DNA of 64,000 nt from Tipula vernalis (taxonomy: Eukaryota; Arthropoda; Insecta; Diptera; Tipulidae): the NCBI GenBank assembly GCA_958295665.1, contig OY282558.1:316606092-316670091 (forward strand), given 5' to 3'. The position numbers were made by a program, and so were the translations under genes. How positions within the stretch are numbered: position 1 is the stretch's first letter; each line of letters starts with the position of its first letter. Shown piece after piece: positions 50,471-63,065 of the stretch. Under the pieces are notes generated by a model. That model ran no database searches, was not told where the DNA came from, and saw nothing but the letters and a program-made list of their open reading frames with translations.

Positions 50471-50479
50471 TGTAGCTTT

Positions 50480-50940
50480 TGCAGTTCAAATTGAACCTTT
50501 TATACTTGAAATTGAACCTTTTACATTTAAAATTTACCCTTTTGTAAATTATGTATATTTATGAAAACATATTTTATTTCTTAATTAAGTTTTATTCGCA
50601 TCTTCTACGGAAATAGGATTCTAAAATAAATTTTAAATAAAGTCAGGTTGGAAGTTGACCGTTTCTTGACCACTTTTGATGAAATACGTTATATGCAATG
50701 GAAATGGGGTTTTAAAATGATTTTTTATAAAGTTATAGAATATGGCCAATCAAGATGGAACAAAATTTTATCAAATCTTATCAAAAGTCGATAAGAAATC
50801 CAAGTTCCATCCAAATCTACATTCTAGAATTTCATCTAAAAATTATTTTAGAAATTTCTTCCAAATTTACATTCTAGAACTTCATCTAAAATCATTAGAA
50901 TTGTAAAAGGTTCAATTTGAAGTGTAGAAGGTTCCGAGCC
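50480..50940. repeat. Imperfect 450-bp palindrome carrying the ~110-bp repeat in both orientations
   Basis: Outer arms: AAATTGAACCTTTTATACTT, partly repeated three times at 50489-50545, opposes AAAAGGTTCAATTTGAAGTG at 50905-50926. Inside on the left (50590-50770) the ~110-bp family is on the minus strand (GGAAATGGGGTTTTAAAATG, TATAGAATATGGCCAATCAA). On the right (50775-50890) it is on the plus strand (TTCATCTAAAAATTATTTTAG, ACATTCTAGAACTTCATC). The family therefore sits head to head within one foldback structure. Confidence 0.65.
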
Positions 50941-50949
50941 AAAGCAGAA

Positions 50950-53900
50950 GTTAAGCTTTGAAATTTACGGAATCCAGATTGAAATATATTTAACAAGTTT
51001 AGCTCACGGAACTACAGAGAAATCTAATCCTTTAAAATCATTTCAAACACTTTAAATAGAATAGGAGTAATACTTATTAATCTTAAATTATATAAAGTAT
51101 GAACCTCTGTACTTTAATTTAACGGGATAACCATAGCCTTTTAAGGGTTTGATAAGGTAAAGTTACGGTAGCAATAATTTTTAATATTTAAGATTCTTGC
51201 ATCATTTTCAGCCAGGTTCGATTAAATCGATGTACTATGAAGATTAGATATAACACGATAATATAGTAGTAGGAATGGACGAGAAATGTAAATTGATATG
51301 TATAAAATAATGTTTAGCTTACATTCCGGAATAAGACTATAGTAACTATAATTACATTTTTTCCATAACTGGTCGGCTTCATCACTCAGTGCGCTTAAGC
51401 CGCAGTGCCAAGTTGTTTTTGGCCTTTTGAATTTACTTTTATGTGACACAAAAATCAAAATGGTCAGAAATCGACGGAATAGAACCACGAATTACAACAT
51501 GGGAAAATCTATTTAGGCAATTCCAAATAACTGCCAGAAAATCGTCAATATCATTTGACATTTTTTAGGATGGATTATAACCAACACTTCGTATAATTAA
51601 CCTTTACCCACTTTTGATCAATAACAGCCTGATAACTATGCTGATTTCAAATAAAGAAAATGTAAAATAACCCATTGTTATTGTATAACTCACGCTGCTA
51701 GGGACAACGTGAGTTATATTTTGTATAACAAAATGTTGAGTAGTCATTGGAAAATTATTCGTTGCCAAATTGAATGAAAAATTATATTCAATTGTCCACT
51801 ATCATTCTACTCACCACGATAAAATGTATTTCAACATTTAATGCTAAAGTGAATAAAACGTTATATGCCACTCGTGAGGAAAGAGAAATTATCCACTCAG
51901 AATAATATCCAACTCGACTATCGCCTTGTGGGACAAAGTTATCCCTCGTGGATAATATCTCGTTTTGCTCATTAGTACTATAAATAACTATTATTTAATA
52001 AACTCAGTCTTTTCGAAAATGACACGGTTACCGTAAATACCCAGTCACCCCACCTCCTGATTTTTTGTTACCAATAACCCGATCGTATCGTTGCATTTTG
52101 TATTAAGTCATGTCTCACTTAAACAGAATGTATCGAAAGGTTTAGTATGCATCAAAATTTTTCAAACCGTACATTTAGAAAAACGGTAGAAATACACTCG
52201 TTTTCATTACTAATGCGAAGGAAGCAGGTGACTCAGAAAGTCTAAATTAGAAATCAAATTACAAAACACATTAGATATAAAAACAAAACAATTAATTAGA
52301 TTTTCGTAACGGTTAGCTAAGAAGAACTTGGCAAAGACACTTTCAAGTGTTTTTTTCGATTATAGTTGATAAATGATTTTAACACAACAGACGTTGGCAA
52401 AATCTCCGACGAATATATTCATAGTGGTGGTTGATTCACTCCAATTTTATAAGAAATAACGTTCAGCAGACTCCTATATTTTGTCATTGTAGCTAAGGCA
52501 TGGCAAGATTATTTTGTCTGCTGTTATATTAACCTTTACTGTTAAATGTGGAATAATATCAGAGTCTAAAGATGAAAGATAAAGATTGTGGCTACTTTAA
52601 AGTATTTTTGTTCAGCAACAGAATCCATTCGAACAATTGTCAGTAGACTTAGCAAGCACCTGTCTAATGTGTTATCACAGTTACCACGGACGTTACGCAC
52701 GTACTAAACCAAAGTAAGATACTAATACACTTTAGCAACTATAGAATGTTACATTTGATTACGTGTCAAAAATAAAATTTAATTTTTGTATCTATTCGAC
52801 AACAAGATATCACAATTGATATTATTCTGTATAACACAACGTAGGCAACTTTTGTTTTGGACACGAATTATCACAACAGTTTATCATGTGGATTTATCTA
52901 CCATAAATGAATGCAAATCCACAACCAATAATGTGAAAGGCCCCTTAAAATAACCTTATGTTCTCTATCGCTCGCGACAAAATCCACTCTTGTTGAACAT
53001 AAATACTGTGGACATGGCCTAATTTAGAGTTTTGCCGCCCTAGGTGTATTTTGAATTTGCCACCTCTACTTATTTACCTTTTATTACCCTAATAGATACC
53101 AATCTTTATTCATCCTATATTAAAAAACTTAAGCTTCTGTTAGGCGCGGGTCTAGACCAACTTAAGAGGGGCAGTGTATTTTGCATTTATTTAATTTTTT
53201 AACGAACGAATTTTGGGAGGAGGCACATTTTGTTACGATTTGTTAAAAGGGAGAGGTTTTTATAAAATGAAAATGACCTAATAGGAATATTACGAACAGA
53301 TTCAACATTTCGTTTATTTCTCATTAGATGCCCGTTTCTCGTTTCTAAATCTTCTTTTTGCCTTTTCCCATAATTTATTGATTGGTTTAAAAATGCTCTA
53401 GTTATCGTAGAAATGATTGCAATTTAGAAAAAAAAATAAATAGAAAGTTCAAAATTTAAATTTTTTAAACTTAGGGTTGATATCCGTTTTAAATTTAAAA
53501 TTTTTTAAAATTTTTTACAAAATGACAAAATTTAAACCAATATTTGCATTCATTTGGATATTTTTGAATTGAGATGTGAATTTTAGAAATGTTCATTGGA
53601 CAATGATTGGAATTATTACAAAATTATTACTAGTTGAAAGTGACTGAAGATAATTTTTTCTATTGCAAATTTTAAAGTTGGGGAGTTTTACAATTTCTTA
53701 AAAATTTTCATACAAGTTATGTTGAATTCATTTGAATTTCAAATGCTTTTACAAAAATTATATTTAAAGTTTGGAAAATTTCAGAAACAAAAAACACAAA
53801 GTTCGGTCCAAAACCTATTTTGAGGTTTAACAACTTTTCAACTTTAATAATTTCATCATTTCTTGAATCTCAAAATATTAATTTTTAATCTTTTGTTTTT

Positions 53901-54280
53901 AATATAAAAGCAAATATTAAACATTTTTGAAATGCTCTTAAAAATTGAAAATTATGGTTGCCATAATTAACATAAATACTTCTGAAATTCCTGCTTTCCA
54001 TTTTTGGATCAACATATGTACATATAAATAAATTTTAAATTCAAAGTGCCATAAAATCGGTCTTTAAAGAACCAGTGAATGAGATAAGATATGCAATATT
54101 TCGGTTTTGTTAGAACGTCGAAACGTCCAAACAATATTGACAAATTTATAATTTAAAAGTTAGCTAGGAAAGGAGCCAACCACATGAATTGCGTGTTGAA
54201 TGGTTTTTATATAGAGGCCAGAGAATGGCGTCCGAAAATAGACTTCTTAAATAGAATTGAGTTAAATTTAGTTTGCTATT
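50950..54280. other. Unassigned intron DNA with scattered element-like patches
   Basis: A hairpin ATAACTCACG/CGTGAGTTAT lies at 51685-51717. A cluster of TTATCCAC/GTGGATAA words lies at about 51870-51960. GC-richer patches (TTTTGCCGCCCTAGGTGTA near 53025; GGCGCGGGTCTAGACC near 53142) resemble DNA-transposon termini. None gives a complete element. The 88-codon open frame at 51222-51488 (-) is not recognised. Confidence 0.35.
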
Positions 54281-54285
54281 AAGAA

Positions 54286-56019
54286 CAGTGGTGTAACTAG
54301 GTACCGCAGCACTCGCAGCCGTGGGGGCCTACGGTTATTGGGGCCCACGAGATTTTCCAAGCGTTCCAATATTAGTTAATTGTTAAGGTTAGATATATGG
54401 TAGACCACCCTTGCAAAAACGTAGAACGGGATATTTCTAGGAAATTTTTATGAAAAGGAGGTTGTTTAGTTTGTAGAGAAAGAAGAAATGGTTTCTGTTG
54501 CTATTAAATATTTTCTTAAGTCAAGCCCAACAATTTCATCTTGGTTGCTGAAGTGAAATAAAAATAGCTTTAGGTTCTGACAGATATTTAGATTTAGAAG
54601 AAGATTTGCTCAACTTGTTTGAAATTAAGACTTTCGACATCAAATTATAACGATTTTAGTGTTTGCTATAGGTTGATTTATTTGTAATATGTATATACAT
54701 TTACATTGTTACAAATTTACCTCATTCCCAATTCAAATGCAACCTTTCACAAATCAAGTTTTAAATAGAAAAGTTTGAATTTGACTTGCAAAAAATTAAA
54801 TTTGATTGACGACAGAATAAATTTTTTTTGCAAAAGGTTAAATTTGATTTGAATAAGTGAAAAATTGTTGAAACTTTCTTCCTAGAAAAGTACCTGACCA
54901 CGATGGAAAACAATTTCTTGTTATACACTCGTTAGGAGCGCCTTTAATCAGTCTCTATAATGAATTCGTTCGATTTATAGTTTCTCATTTATCGAAATCA
55001 TTTTTATTACCGGTAAACGGTAAATAAAAACTAAAATTACCGGTAACCCTGGTAAAACCCTTTAATTTTGAAAACCAATTTTAAATATAACGAAATTGCT
55101 TGTTCCAAATTAAATTTGCAATTAGTGATGGTGTTTCTTTTTTTTTGGTTGTTTTCGGCGGGTTCTAGAGATATTGGAGTGTACTGCATGGAAATGGCAT
55201 GCATGGTGTTTATAGTTCGATAGTGTATTTTATAGTTCGATGTTACTCGAGAATCTTAGAGCTTAATCGAGGAATATAATTGTTCGATATTTACGAAACT
55301 ATCCGGTACCATTTAACGGTTTCATTCTTATTGCATATCATTTTGGTCAGCTTAGTTCTAACTTGATTAGTAGCATTTTGCTTAGTAGTATTAGCAACAT
55401 TAAACTACTTGACAAATTGTTCGACATTTACACGAATTTTCTAGATTCTTACAAACTATTAATTAACATCCAGAGTTTTCGGTATTATTGAAATTGTTCT
55501 CGATCAATCAGATTCACATAATATAGAGATTATCCAAATTTATCTGAAAGAGAGATTAATTTCCTTAGTTTTTCGACCTTCCTAGGATTTCTCATATTCC
55601 TCGATTAGTCGAAATTAATCAAGAATGACCAAGTTATTTACGTTTTATATGGTAGTGATTAACGTGTATAACATTTCCTTTGGTTTTATTTACTTACGGA
55701 TAATGCGATATTTAAGAAGTTTGAACATTTGACATTTTCGATAGTTTTCATGTTGTATTCGAAATTTGTGATGCTTTATTGATATATTTAGAAATCATCA
55801 TAGCATTGAGTTGATTGCAAGAAATTTCGTTTTATTTGAAGCCATTGAACTGTACCTTCTACGCTCTCGAAATCAGAAACTTTTAATTAATGCGAGACTG
55901 GACAATAGGAAGAAATATTTTTTTAACTAAAAAGCTTTACTTGTTCATAGGTATAAGAAGCATTTTAGGGGCTTCAGAAAAATTTTGCGGGAGGTCCGAA
56001 ATTTGTAGTTACGCCGCTA
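54286..56019. mobile_element. Non-autonomous hAT-like element
   Basis: The left end CAGTGGTGTAACTAG and the right end TAGTTACGCCGCTA form terminal inverted repeats (CAGTGGTGTAACTA against TAGCGGCGTAACTA). They are flanked by ATTAAGAA (54278-54285) and ATTAAGAT (56020-56027), an 8-bp target duplication with one mismatch. Subterminal GC blocks (GTGGGGGCCTACGG, TTGGGGCCCACGA on the left; AGGGGCTTCAG, GCGGGAGGTCCGAA on the right) are typical of this class. CAGNGGCGTAAC-type ends and 8-bp duplications are hAT features. The 1.73-kb interior has no transposase. It includes a GGTAAACGG/TTACCGGTAACC cluster at about 55012-55064. Confidence 0.8.
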
Positions 56020-56029
56020 ATTAAGATGT

Positions 56030-57000
56030 TTAAATTGATAAATATGAAAGATTATCTCATTTGCTTTAAAGTTAAAGACATTTTGAACGATATTTGAGTT
56101 TTTAAAGGTATTAGAAGACTTTGCTTGCTTATAAAAATAATAAAACCCAACATTTGAAATTTTTGAATCATTGCATTCTAGTATTAATTAATTAAAATAG
56201 TAATAAACAAGAAAATTTGGCCAATTTAATAAGTTTTAAAACTACACGATATTTTGCGATTTTTTGAAGGTTTAAATGTTTCAGAATTTGCTACAGACTT
56301 TACTAAACAAATATTTTACATATTAAAAATTTACAATTTCTACAATTTTTTAATTTAATTTTTTGTTTTAAATTTTACAAACAATAATTATTTAAAATGG
56401 CAAATGGTACATGCAGACAATTTTTTTTTCTTACAAATTTTAAGGTTGCGGAGTTTCAAACATTTTTGAAAATTTTCATACAAATGAAATTTTAAAATTC
56501 GCTCTGAGTTTTACGATTTACTAAACGTTTCTAGAAATTCGTTTGAATATCAAATGTTTTTACAAAAATATAAAGTTGGTTCAAACCTGCGATATAGCCA
56601 AATATGACTGTAATTTATTTCTTATCTTAATAATTATAAAATTAAACTTAAATTTTCCAGAAAGCTTTGCCGAATTCTGTGACCGAATTTGCAAAACAAA
56701 ATACGTAATTATTTTTCATTTACTTTCAAAGTGCAATAAGGACGTTCAAAATTATTATGATCTTATATCCTACGACCTTAATTTCATGGCCGCGAAGGAA
56801 CTTAATTCGAGTATTTTCGTTTGCAATCAATTTTCAAAATATTCTTAAATTTCTGTTGCGTTACATCTGGGAGCAGGGGAGAGGTTTCGAGATATGTAAC
56901 GCTGTATTCCAAGGGGATTAAGGAGTAAAAAAACGCAAAAAGTGTATTATGTGAACGTTCGCTTAGAAGGAATCAATATTTGTAATACAATTGTATTTCA
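56030..57000. other. Unassigned intron DNA
   Basis: A 101-codon open frame at 56543-56848 (+) has a mixed composition, but I do not recognise it and no context supports a gene. Confidence 0.35.
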
Positions 57001-57004
57001 ACTT

Positions 57005-57115
57005 CCCCAGAATTAGGAGAATTATTTAATTTCCCGGGAAACGTGGTACATTTGTTTAAACCCGATTCCCAGGTTTTTCATCATAAATCCCGGGAATTTC
57101 CCGGAAATTTACTTA
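57005..57115. repeat. CCCGGGAA-type palindromic motif cluster
   Basis: TTCCCGGGAA, GATTCCCAGG, ATCCCGGGAATTTCCCGG and related words occur within 110 bases. This is a short cryptic repeat of a self-complementary unit, GC-rich against its background. Confidence 0.6.
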
Positions 57116-57119
57116 TGCT

Positions 57120-58630
57120 TTGACTTAAGAGTCAAACAGTTGCGTTTATTTTGTATTTTCTTTAAAAATAATAATTTCCAATTTTTTTTGGTTGTTTTAA
57201 TTAAAACAAATAATCTGAAATGCTAAAATGTTTAAACGGCGAGGATCCGAAATGTTGTACTCATCGGTATTATCTGAGTTGAACGGATAACTCAAGGCCA
57301 AATTGTAGCGGTTTTGTTGATTTGGACCAAAAACCATTAGTCCAATTTGTTTAAGACTTAGTATTAGGATTTTTCACCATTCAAGGGACACAGATAGCTG
57401 AGGTTTGAGAACGAAGTGTACCGTCAGTGCTAATTAATATTTCATTTTGTAAGTTATTTTATTTTTGGTAGATTATGTATAGCCTATGACGAATGAGCCC
57501 CTGCTCAAAATAGGTTGTGCCCAAATTTATATATTAATAAATAACTAAATAACTAAATTAAGCAATAAGAAATTTGTTTTCGAAGGTTATGGAGAAGTTT
57601 TTTTTTTTAATGGAATTCACACAATTTCCAAAACATCCATGTAGGATATTATAGACTTTATATATAGGCTATCGAATAATTTTACTAAACCCGGCAATAG
57701 GGAAAGAAACGATCAAAGGTATAATTGCCTTATTGTAAGAAAACATGTGCCGTCAGACGGATGTTGAGGCGTTGTTAGAGGGATTGGCGTATTGGCTGTA
57801 TTCTCTAAGTGATTGTTCCATTGGGACAAAGACGCTGCTAATGGAACAGTCAAGTAATTAGAACCATATTTACTGTTGAGTGTTTTTATGGGAAGAAGAG
57901 TCCAACAATTTCTTTACCAGCTGATTGATTGTAAGGAGAAAACTGAGTGGCCGTGTAATAAATTGATAGCTTTTGCAGTCAACAAGGTGGCTTAGTAAGC
58001 TATATAGAAATTTAAGGCTCCAAAGCAAAACCCTGCTGATCTTGAGTCCCTACAAAGCTTCTTGGAGTCCGATTGGAAGCGGTTCTTTGTTTCGCTTATT
58101 TGCGGAGTCACTATGTCTATGGAAATGTGACTTCATCAGAGAATGAGATTAAAACGTTCTTCACAAATAGGTAGACTTTTCAGCTTTATATTAGTTTTAA
58201 TGCCTTTTTGATTCCTCCTAAAAATACATTTCTAGCATTCTTCCTTTTTCTATGGGTTGGCAAAGAGAAAAGTTAACTGAAATTTCAAATTTTCAATATA
58301 TTTGGCGCCAATTTCCACTGCCTTCCAATGTTCAGAACTTCAGATTACTCTATCTAAGTAAAACTTAAATAAAGTGAAACAGATTTAAGCGGCTATCTTT
58401 ACCCCTATTGACTCTGAAATTCTATCGCAATTAGCTAGCTGAACCCCTTAGATTTGAAGAGATCTTCGTTTAGCGGTATGGCTTAAAAACGTTTCTCTCT
58501 ACCCAGATACAACCTGCAAGTGTTTGTGTATGTATGTGCTTATGTATGTACGTGTTTGTGTACGTAAAAAAATAAACAGTACAATATGTTTAGGCTCATT
58601 GTGCATCACCATAAGCACATGAATGGCACG
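57120..58630. other. Intron DNA with a possible coding remnant
   Basis: The plus strand at about 57750-58130 gives a few protein-like pieces (DVEALLEGLAYWLYSLSDCS, ADLESLQSFLESDWKRFF), broken by stops. I cannot name a family. TGTATGTATGTGC-type TG/TA repeats lie at 58525-58565. Confidence 0.35.
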
Positions 58631-58631
58631 C

Positions 58632-60185
58632 TTACTTAATTTTTGAGTGTGTAACACATATCGGCCTGTGACATTGACAGAGAAATCGAGTTTTTTTCCA
58701 CTTTTTATCATAAGTATTGTACGTATGACACGATGGTCGCCGAGATAGCATAAATGATGGTTGATCTGCTTCTGGTGTTGGTATATTAATGTTGCTCGAA
58801 ATTTTTTCTAGCTGTAATACATAGAATAACATAAAAAAGTGTTATTGCTTCTTTTATATGACGAAACCGTCTGACATTCTGATTTACAGATCGTTCCTCT
58901 TTATGAGGAGTTACCAGTTGAGTATACAATTCGATGATAAAGAAACGACGCTTGTCAATGTTTTTTAATGGCCAGCGATTAGTAGTGCATTTACAAGAAT
59001 AACCATTAATCATTTAATCCATATGGTATCGAAATACATAATTTGTAGAAATCAATAACTGAACTATATTTTTTTGGAACATGCGAGCACAACGAGAAAT
59101 CCTAGCTGTAAAAACAAAGGAAAGTGCTAAACACTTTACGAGAAGGATGGGCTATGGTGGCAAGATTGCTTTATTTCTGCGAACTGTACCTACAATTGCT
59201 AGTCTTTTCGTTGACCTACTGCTAGTCTTTCGGACAAAGTACACGTACAGGCGTATATGGTAAAGCAAGTATCAAGATATTTTTAAACCAAATCCAAAAT
59301 AACTATCTCGCCTTGATTTGTTGCTTGAGCCACTCTGGGTAGTTTGCTAGTATAGATAAGACTACACGCCCACCATATTTTAATTCTATATTTGGTTGGT
59401 TAGGATGGTATATACTGAGTAAATGCCTTTTCCAAATTGGACAATAGCATCTACCAAATATCGTCGATGGCTGCCGACTTACCAGTCAATAATCGCTTAG
59501 AACGAGTATTACCCTTGTCAAACCGAATATATTTGGTGATGATTTTGATTCGTTTGTCTGGCATGATAGCTTTATAAATCGTATGATTTTAGGTGGCCCA
59601 CAATTGTTTCGTTCGTTGTGTATTGGCATTGAAAACCCCGGCAAATAATAACAAACAACTACAAGCATATATTATTCATTCACAGTGAGTTTTTCCCATT
59701 CCATTTGGTTTGGCTTCTAGATTATCATCGTTCCTTGTTTCCCCTCACAATAAATAATATCGACAATCTGTGGGTTGAACATTAACCTGCTCTTCCAGTA
59801 GCACTAAGAGCTGTATTAAATTTTTTCATCTTTGGATTTCTAAAATTCAACTGGCCTCGCTGTAGCATCCAATGCAGCTGCTTCTCTTTCCTGGTCAATA
59901 TCTTCAAGTTCCGCTTAATCAAAAATTACCATTTTCATTACCATGAAGCGTTCCGCTTAATCAAAAATTTCCATCTTCATTACCAGTTGCATTACCTTCT
60001 GGAACATAATCCGAATCATCAATATCATAACCTTCGATTGGATCTTCTTCTTCGCCTTCCTCATTAGCCAATAAATCAGTAACCCTTTTCAAATATTCAT
60101 TTTGTTCGGCTGCTGGTAAATTTCGGAAACGTGACGCACTATTCATCACCATATTCACTATAAACACTTCATTCAAACTTTCCAA
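58632..60185 (-). pseudogene. piggyBac-superfamily transposase pseudogene
   Basis: Minus-strand blocks occur in the piggyBac order. An acidic N-terminal region follows MESLNEVF (60185-59961; NEEGEEEDPIEGYDIDDSDY). IYKAIMPDKRIKIITKYIRF then DKGNTRSKRLLTGKSAAIDDIW (about 59578-59474) matches 'F...MSR.RF..I.R.LRFDD..TR......DK..PI...W'. KCTTNRWPLKNIDKRRFF...LYTQLVTP (58990-58910) matches the 'T.RWPL..F....D.......F...L...L..P' block. A C-terminal Cys-rich finger, SCHTYNTYDKKWKKTRFLCQC with HRPICVTHSK, ends at 58632. In-frame stops follow DDIW, and frames change repeatedly. The catalytic Asp block between about 59400 and 59010 is not legible. This is a dead copy. Its TTAA-flanked ends were not located. 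Confidence 0.85.
59909..59984 (-). repeat. 42-bp tandem duplication inside the piggyBac relic
   Basis: TTCCGCTTAATCAAAAATTACC with ATTTTCATTACC (59909-59942) recurs at 59951-59984 with two changes. The period of 42 keeps the reading frame. It lies just downstream of the acidic N-terminal block and brings a stop codon into both copies. Confidence 0.8.
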
Positions 60186-60189
60186 ATTA

Positions 60190-61149
60190 TCCTCAATACT
60201 GCTTATGCTTGCAACTTTTCTACAAACAAAAGAAGAATAAAAATGTCAACAAAATGACGAAATCCGAGAGTGTGACAACTGTTGTAACCGACTTGATGTT
60301 AAATTTTCAAAGTACACAGATGTTCTATCTAAGTGAACTTTTGTTCTAGATCTGGGCAGACCACACGGGTAACTTTAGATATAATCACATTCAAAAAACA
60401 AAATTCTTTTACGAAACCAATCGGATTGTTTCTCTGTCATCGGAAGGTTCAGCAGAAACTAGAAATATTAAGTATTGAAATTCCAATAGGTGTGTCCAGG
60501 CCTCATTGCACTTCCTATAGGGTTAAATATGGTTCATTTTAATTGTTTAAAATGTTTGTTCTCAATTAAACGCTAATGTTTATTGCTGTACCATTAAATA
60601 TAACGACAAATAAATAAAAAGACTTCATTTTGGTGGTACCGTGTATACACCTACCTTTATACCATATGCCTAATCCACGAGTAAATTTCGTTTTTTTTTT
60701 TTTTTTTCTTATCGTAATTTTTTATATAATATGCTTCATACAATGGTATTTACGTATATAAATAAAATATAATCTACCTTGGCGATTAAGAAAACCATCT
60801 AATTGAGGTGAATTTTGACACCGTATTAATTTTCATTATTTCAAAAGACGAGTTTTCATTCGTATTAAATTCTTAATACTTTTATTAGCTGTAAAGCTCT
60901 TTAGGTACATGTGATTTTATTTATGAATATTCGAAAAAACCAAGGAGGTATTCTTGTTACGGAGACACATACAAATATAATGAAAAATAAGAAGAAGAAT
61001 CCGTTGTATGTCATTAATAACGATTCAATACATCTTGTTTCTTATAAACAGAATTTATAATTTTTCGATAATGAGGGTTTCAAGTTCTACATACGTATTA
61101 TACCTACTATCGTTAATTAAATAATTAAACAATAAAATAAATAATAATT

Positions 61150-61150
<1 letters not shown>
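60190..61150 (+). other. Proximal intron upstream of the Antp homeobox exon
   Basis: The first 400 bases are unassigned. From about 60600 the texture is homopolymer-rich (T18 near 60691-60708), without transposon signs, and continues into the splice acceptor. I see no coding sequence. Confidence 0.45.
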
Positions 61151-61428
<278 letters not shown>

Positions 61429-61432
61429 AATT

Positions 61433-61438
61433 CAATAA
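61433..61438 (+). terminator. First AATAAA hexamer after the Antp stop
   Basis: AATAAA begins five bases after the stop codon and would give an almost UTR-less mRNA, so it is unlikely to be used. Dozens more AATAAA hexamers follow through the UTR. I cannot choose the functional one. Confidence 0.25.
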
Positions 61439-62380
61439 AATAAAAAATTGGAAAAAAAAAATTTAAATACAATTATAAAATAAACAAAGCATAATAAATT
61501 AATTAAATTATAAATAATTTAGTCCATTTAATAATTTGGTTATTTTCTACCGTCCTCGTCTTTCGCATATAATTTTTATTTTTAACTTAAAATTTTAATT
61601 TAATTAAAATTTATTAAAAACCTATTTAAAATTAATCCTAAACGAAAACAAAAAAAAAAAAAAACGCAAAATAAAAGACGAGATTTAACAATTATTTTTA
61701 AAAAGTTGTATTTAATTTAATTAAAATGGAAATAAAAAAAAAATACTAAAACTTTAATTTAAATTATAAAAATAATTAAAATATAATTAATATTATTAAT
61801 ATTTAAAAATTATATAATATAAATAAAAAACCAACTCATGTGACCTCAAATAAAATTTAAATTTAAATTAAATGAAAACAAAAAAGTTATATATAATAAT
61901 TATAATTTTTAATTAATAATAATACTATAAAAAAAAATTAAAATACGTAAAAAAAAATATTATTTATAACAAAATGAAATGGTTTTTTAGTCTATTTTAT
62001 AAATATTAAGAAAAAATTATGTGCAAAAATTGTATCTTGATAAATTAAATTATCTTTGTTTGAATCGATTGAAATTATTTAATTAAAAAACACCGAATAA
62101 TTACAATCAATGGCCAGTGACTTTATTATAAAAAACATAAAATTAGAAACATGAAATTGTGCAATCGTGTATAAACAAATAAAACTCAAACAAAGAAAAG
62201 AAAATTAACTATATATACGTAAAATTAATAAATTAAAAAAAAATTTAAATATAAAACCATTTAAAAAAAAAAAAATAAAATACGTACAAAAAGTGCTGAA
62301 ATATATTTATCTTAAAAATTTATTTAAATAATAAAAAAAACCAAGAAAATATATGTAATAAATAAAAACCTTCTGTAATT

Positions 62381-63065
62381 TGTAAATAATAAATATAATT
62401 CTACTATTAAATTAATTATTTAGGAATTTTTGTAATAAAAAATAAAAGCAAAAAAAATATTTTAATTAATTTATATATTAATATAATAATAAATACGGAT
62501 TTTTTTTAAATTATTATTTTTGGTTTCGTTTTTTAGATTTTTTTTTTTTATTCAACTAAATTAAAAATAATTAATTAAATAAAATGAAAAAAAAATGGAT
62601 ATGCAGTATACCAAAATTTTTTGTTTTTTATTTATATTTAAAAAAAAAGAAGAAATAAATGAACGATTTATAAAACATTTTCCGGATACATTATATTTTT
62701 AATAGTTTGCCTCCCTCTGACGAAAATCACACGTAAACAAATAAAAAACAATAAAATGTGTAAAATAAATAAATAAATAAATAAAAGTAAAACCAAAGTC
62801 ACTTTACAATCATAAAACATTAAACAAAAAAATAAAAAAAAAAATAGTTAAAATTATTGTTACATAATATTTTTTTTATAAATAAAAAAATAAATATATA
62901 AATATTATATTATATATTATAATTTCATAAATAAATAGTAAATATATTATATTGTATAGAAAATTTTCAAAAATTTTGTGTGCCCACTTTTTCATTTACT
63001 GAATTTTCTAAGTTTACAAACAAAAACAAAAATGTTTTTTTTTTATTTTCAAATTGGTGTAAATA
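62381..63065 (+). promoter_or_regulatory. Two Pumilio-type TGTAAATA elements in the Antp 3'UTR
   Basis: TGTAAATA occurs at 62381-62388 and 63058-63065. The octamer fits the Pumilio consensus UGUANAUA. In such an A/T-rich UTR one chance match is plausible, so function is uncertain. Confidence 0.35.
62606..62612 (+). promoter_or_regulatory. GTATACC, seed match to miR-iab-4-3p
   Basis: GTATACC followed by A matches nucleotides 2-8 (GGUAUAC) of miR-iab-4-3p, the antisense partner of iab-8-5p. It is a single copy inside the Antp 3'UTR. One heptamer could be chance, but it lies among the iab-8 sites. Confidence 0.35.
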
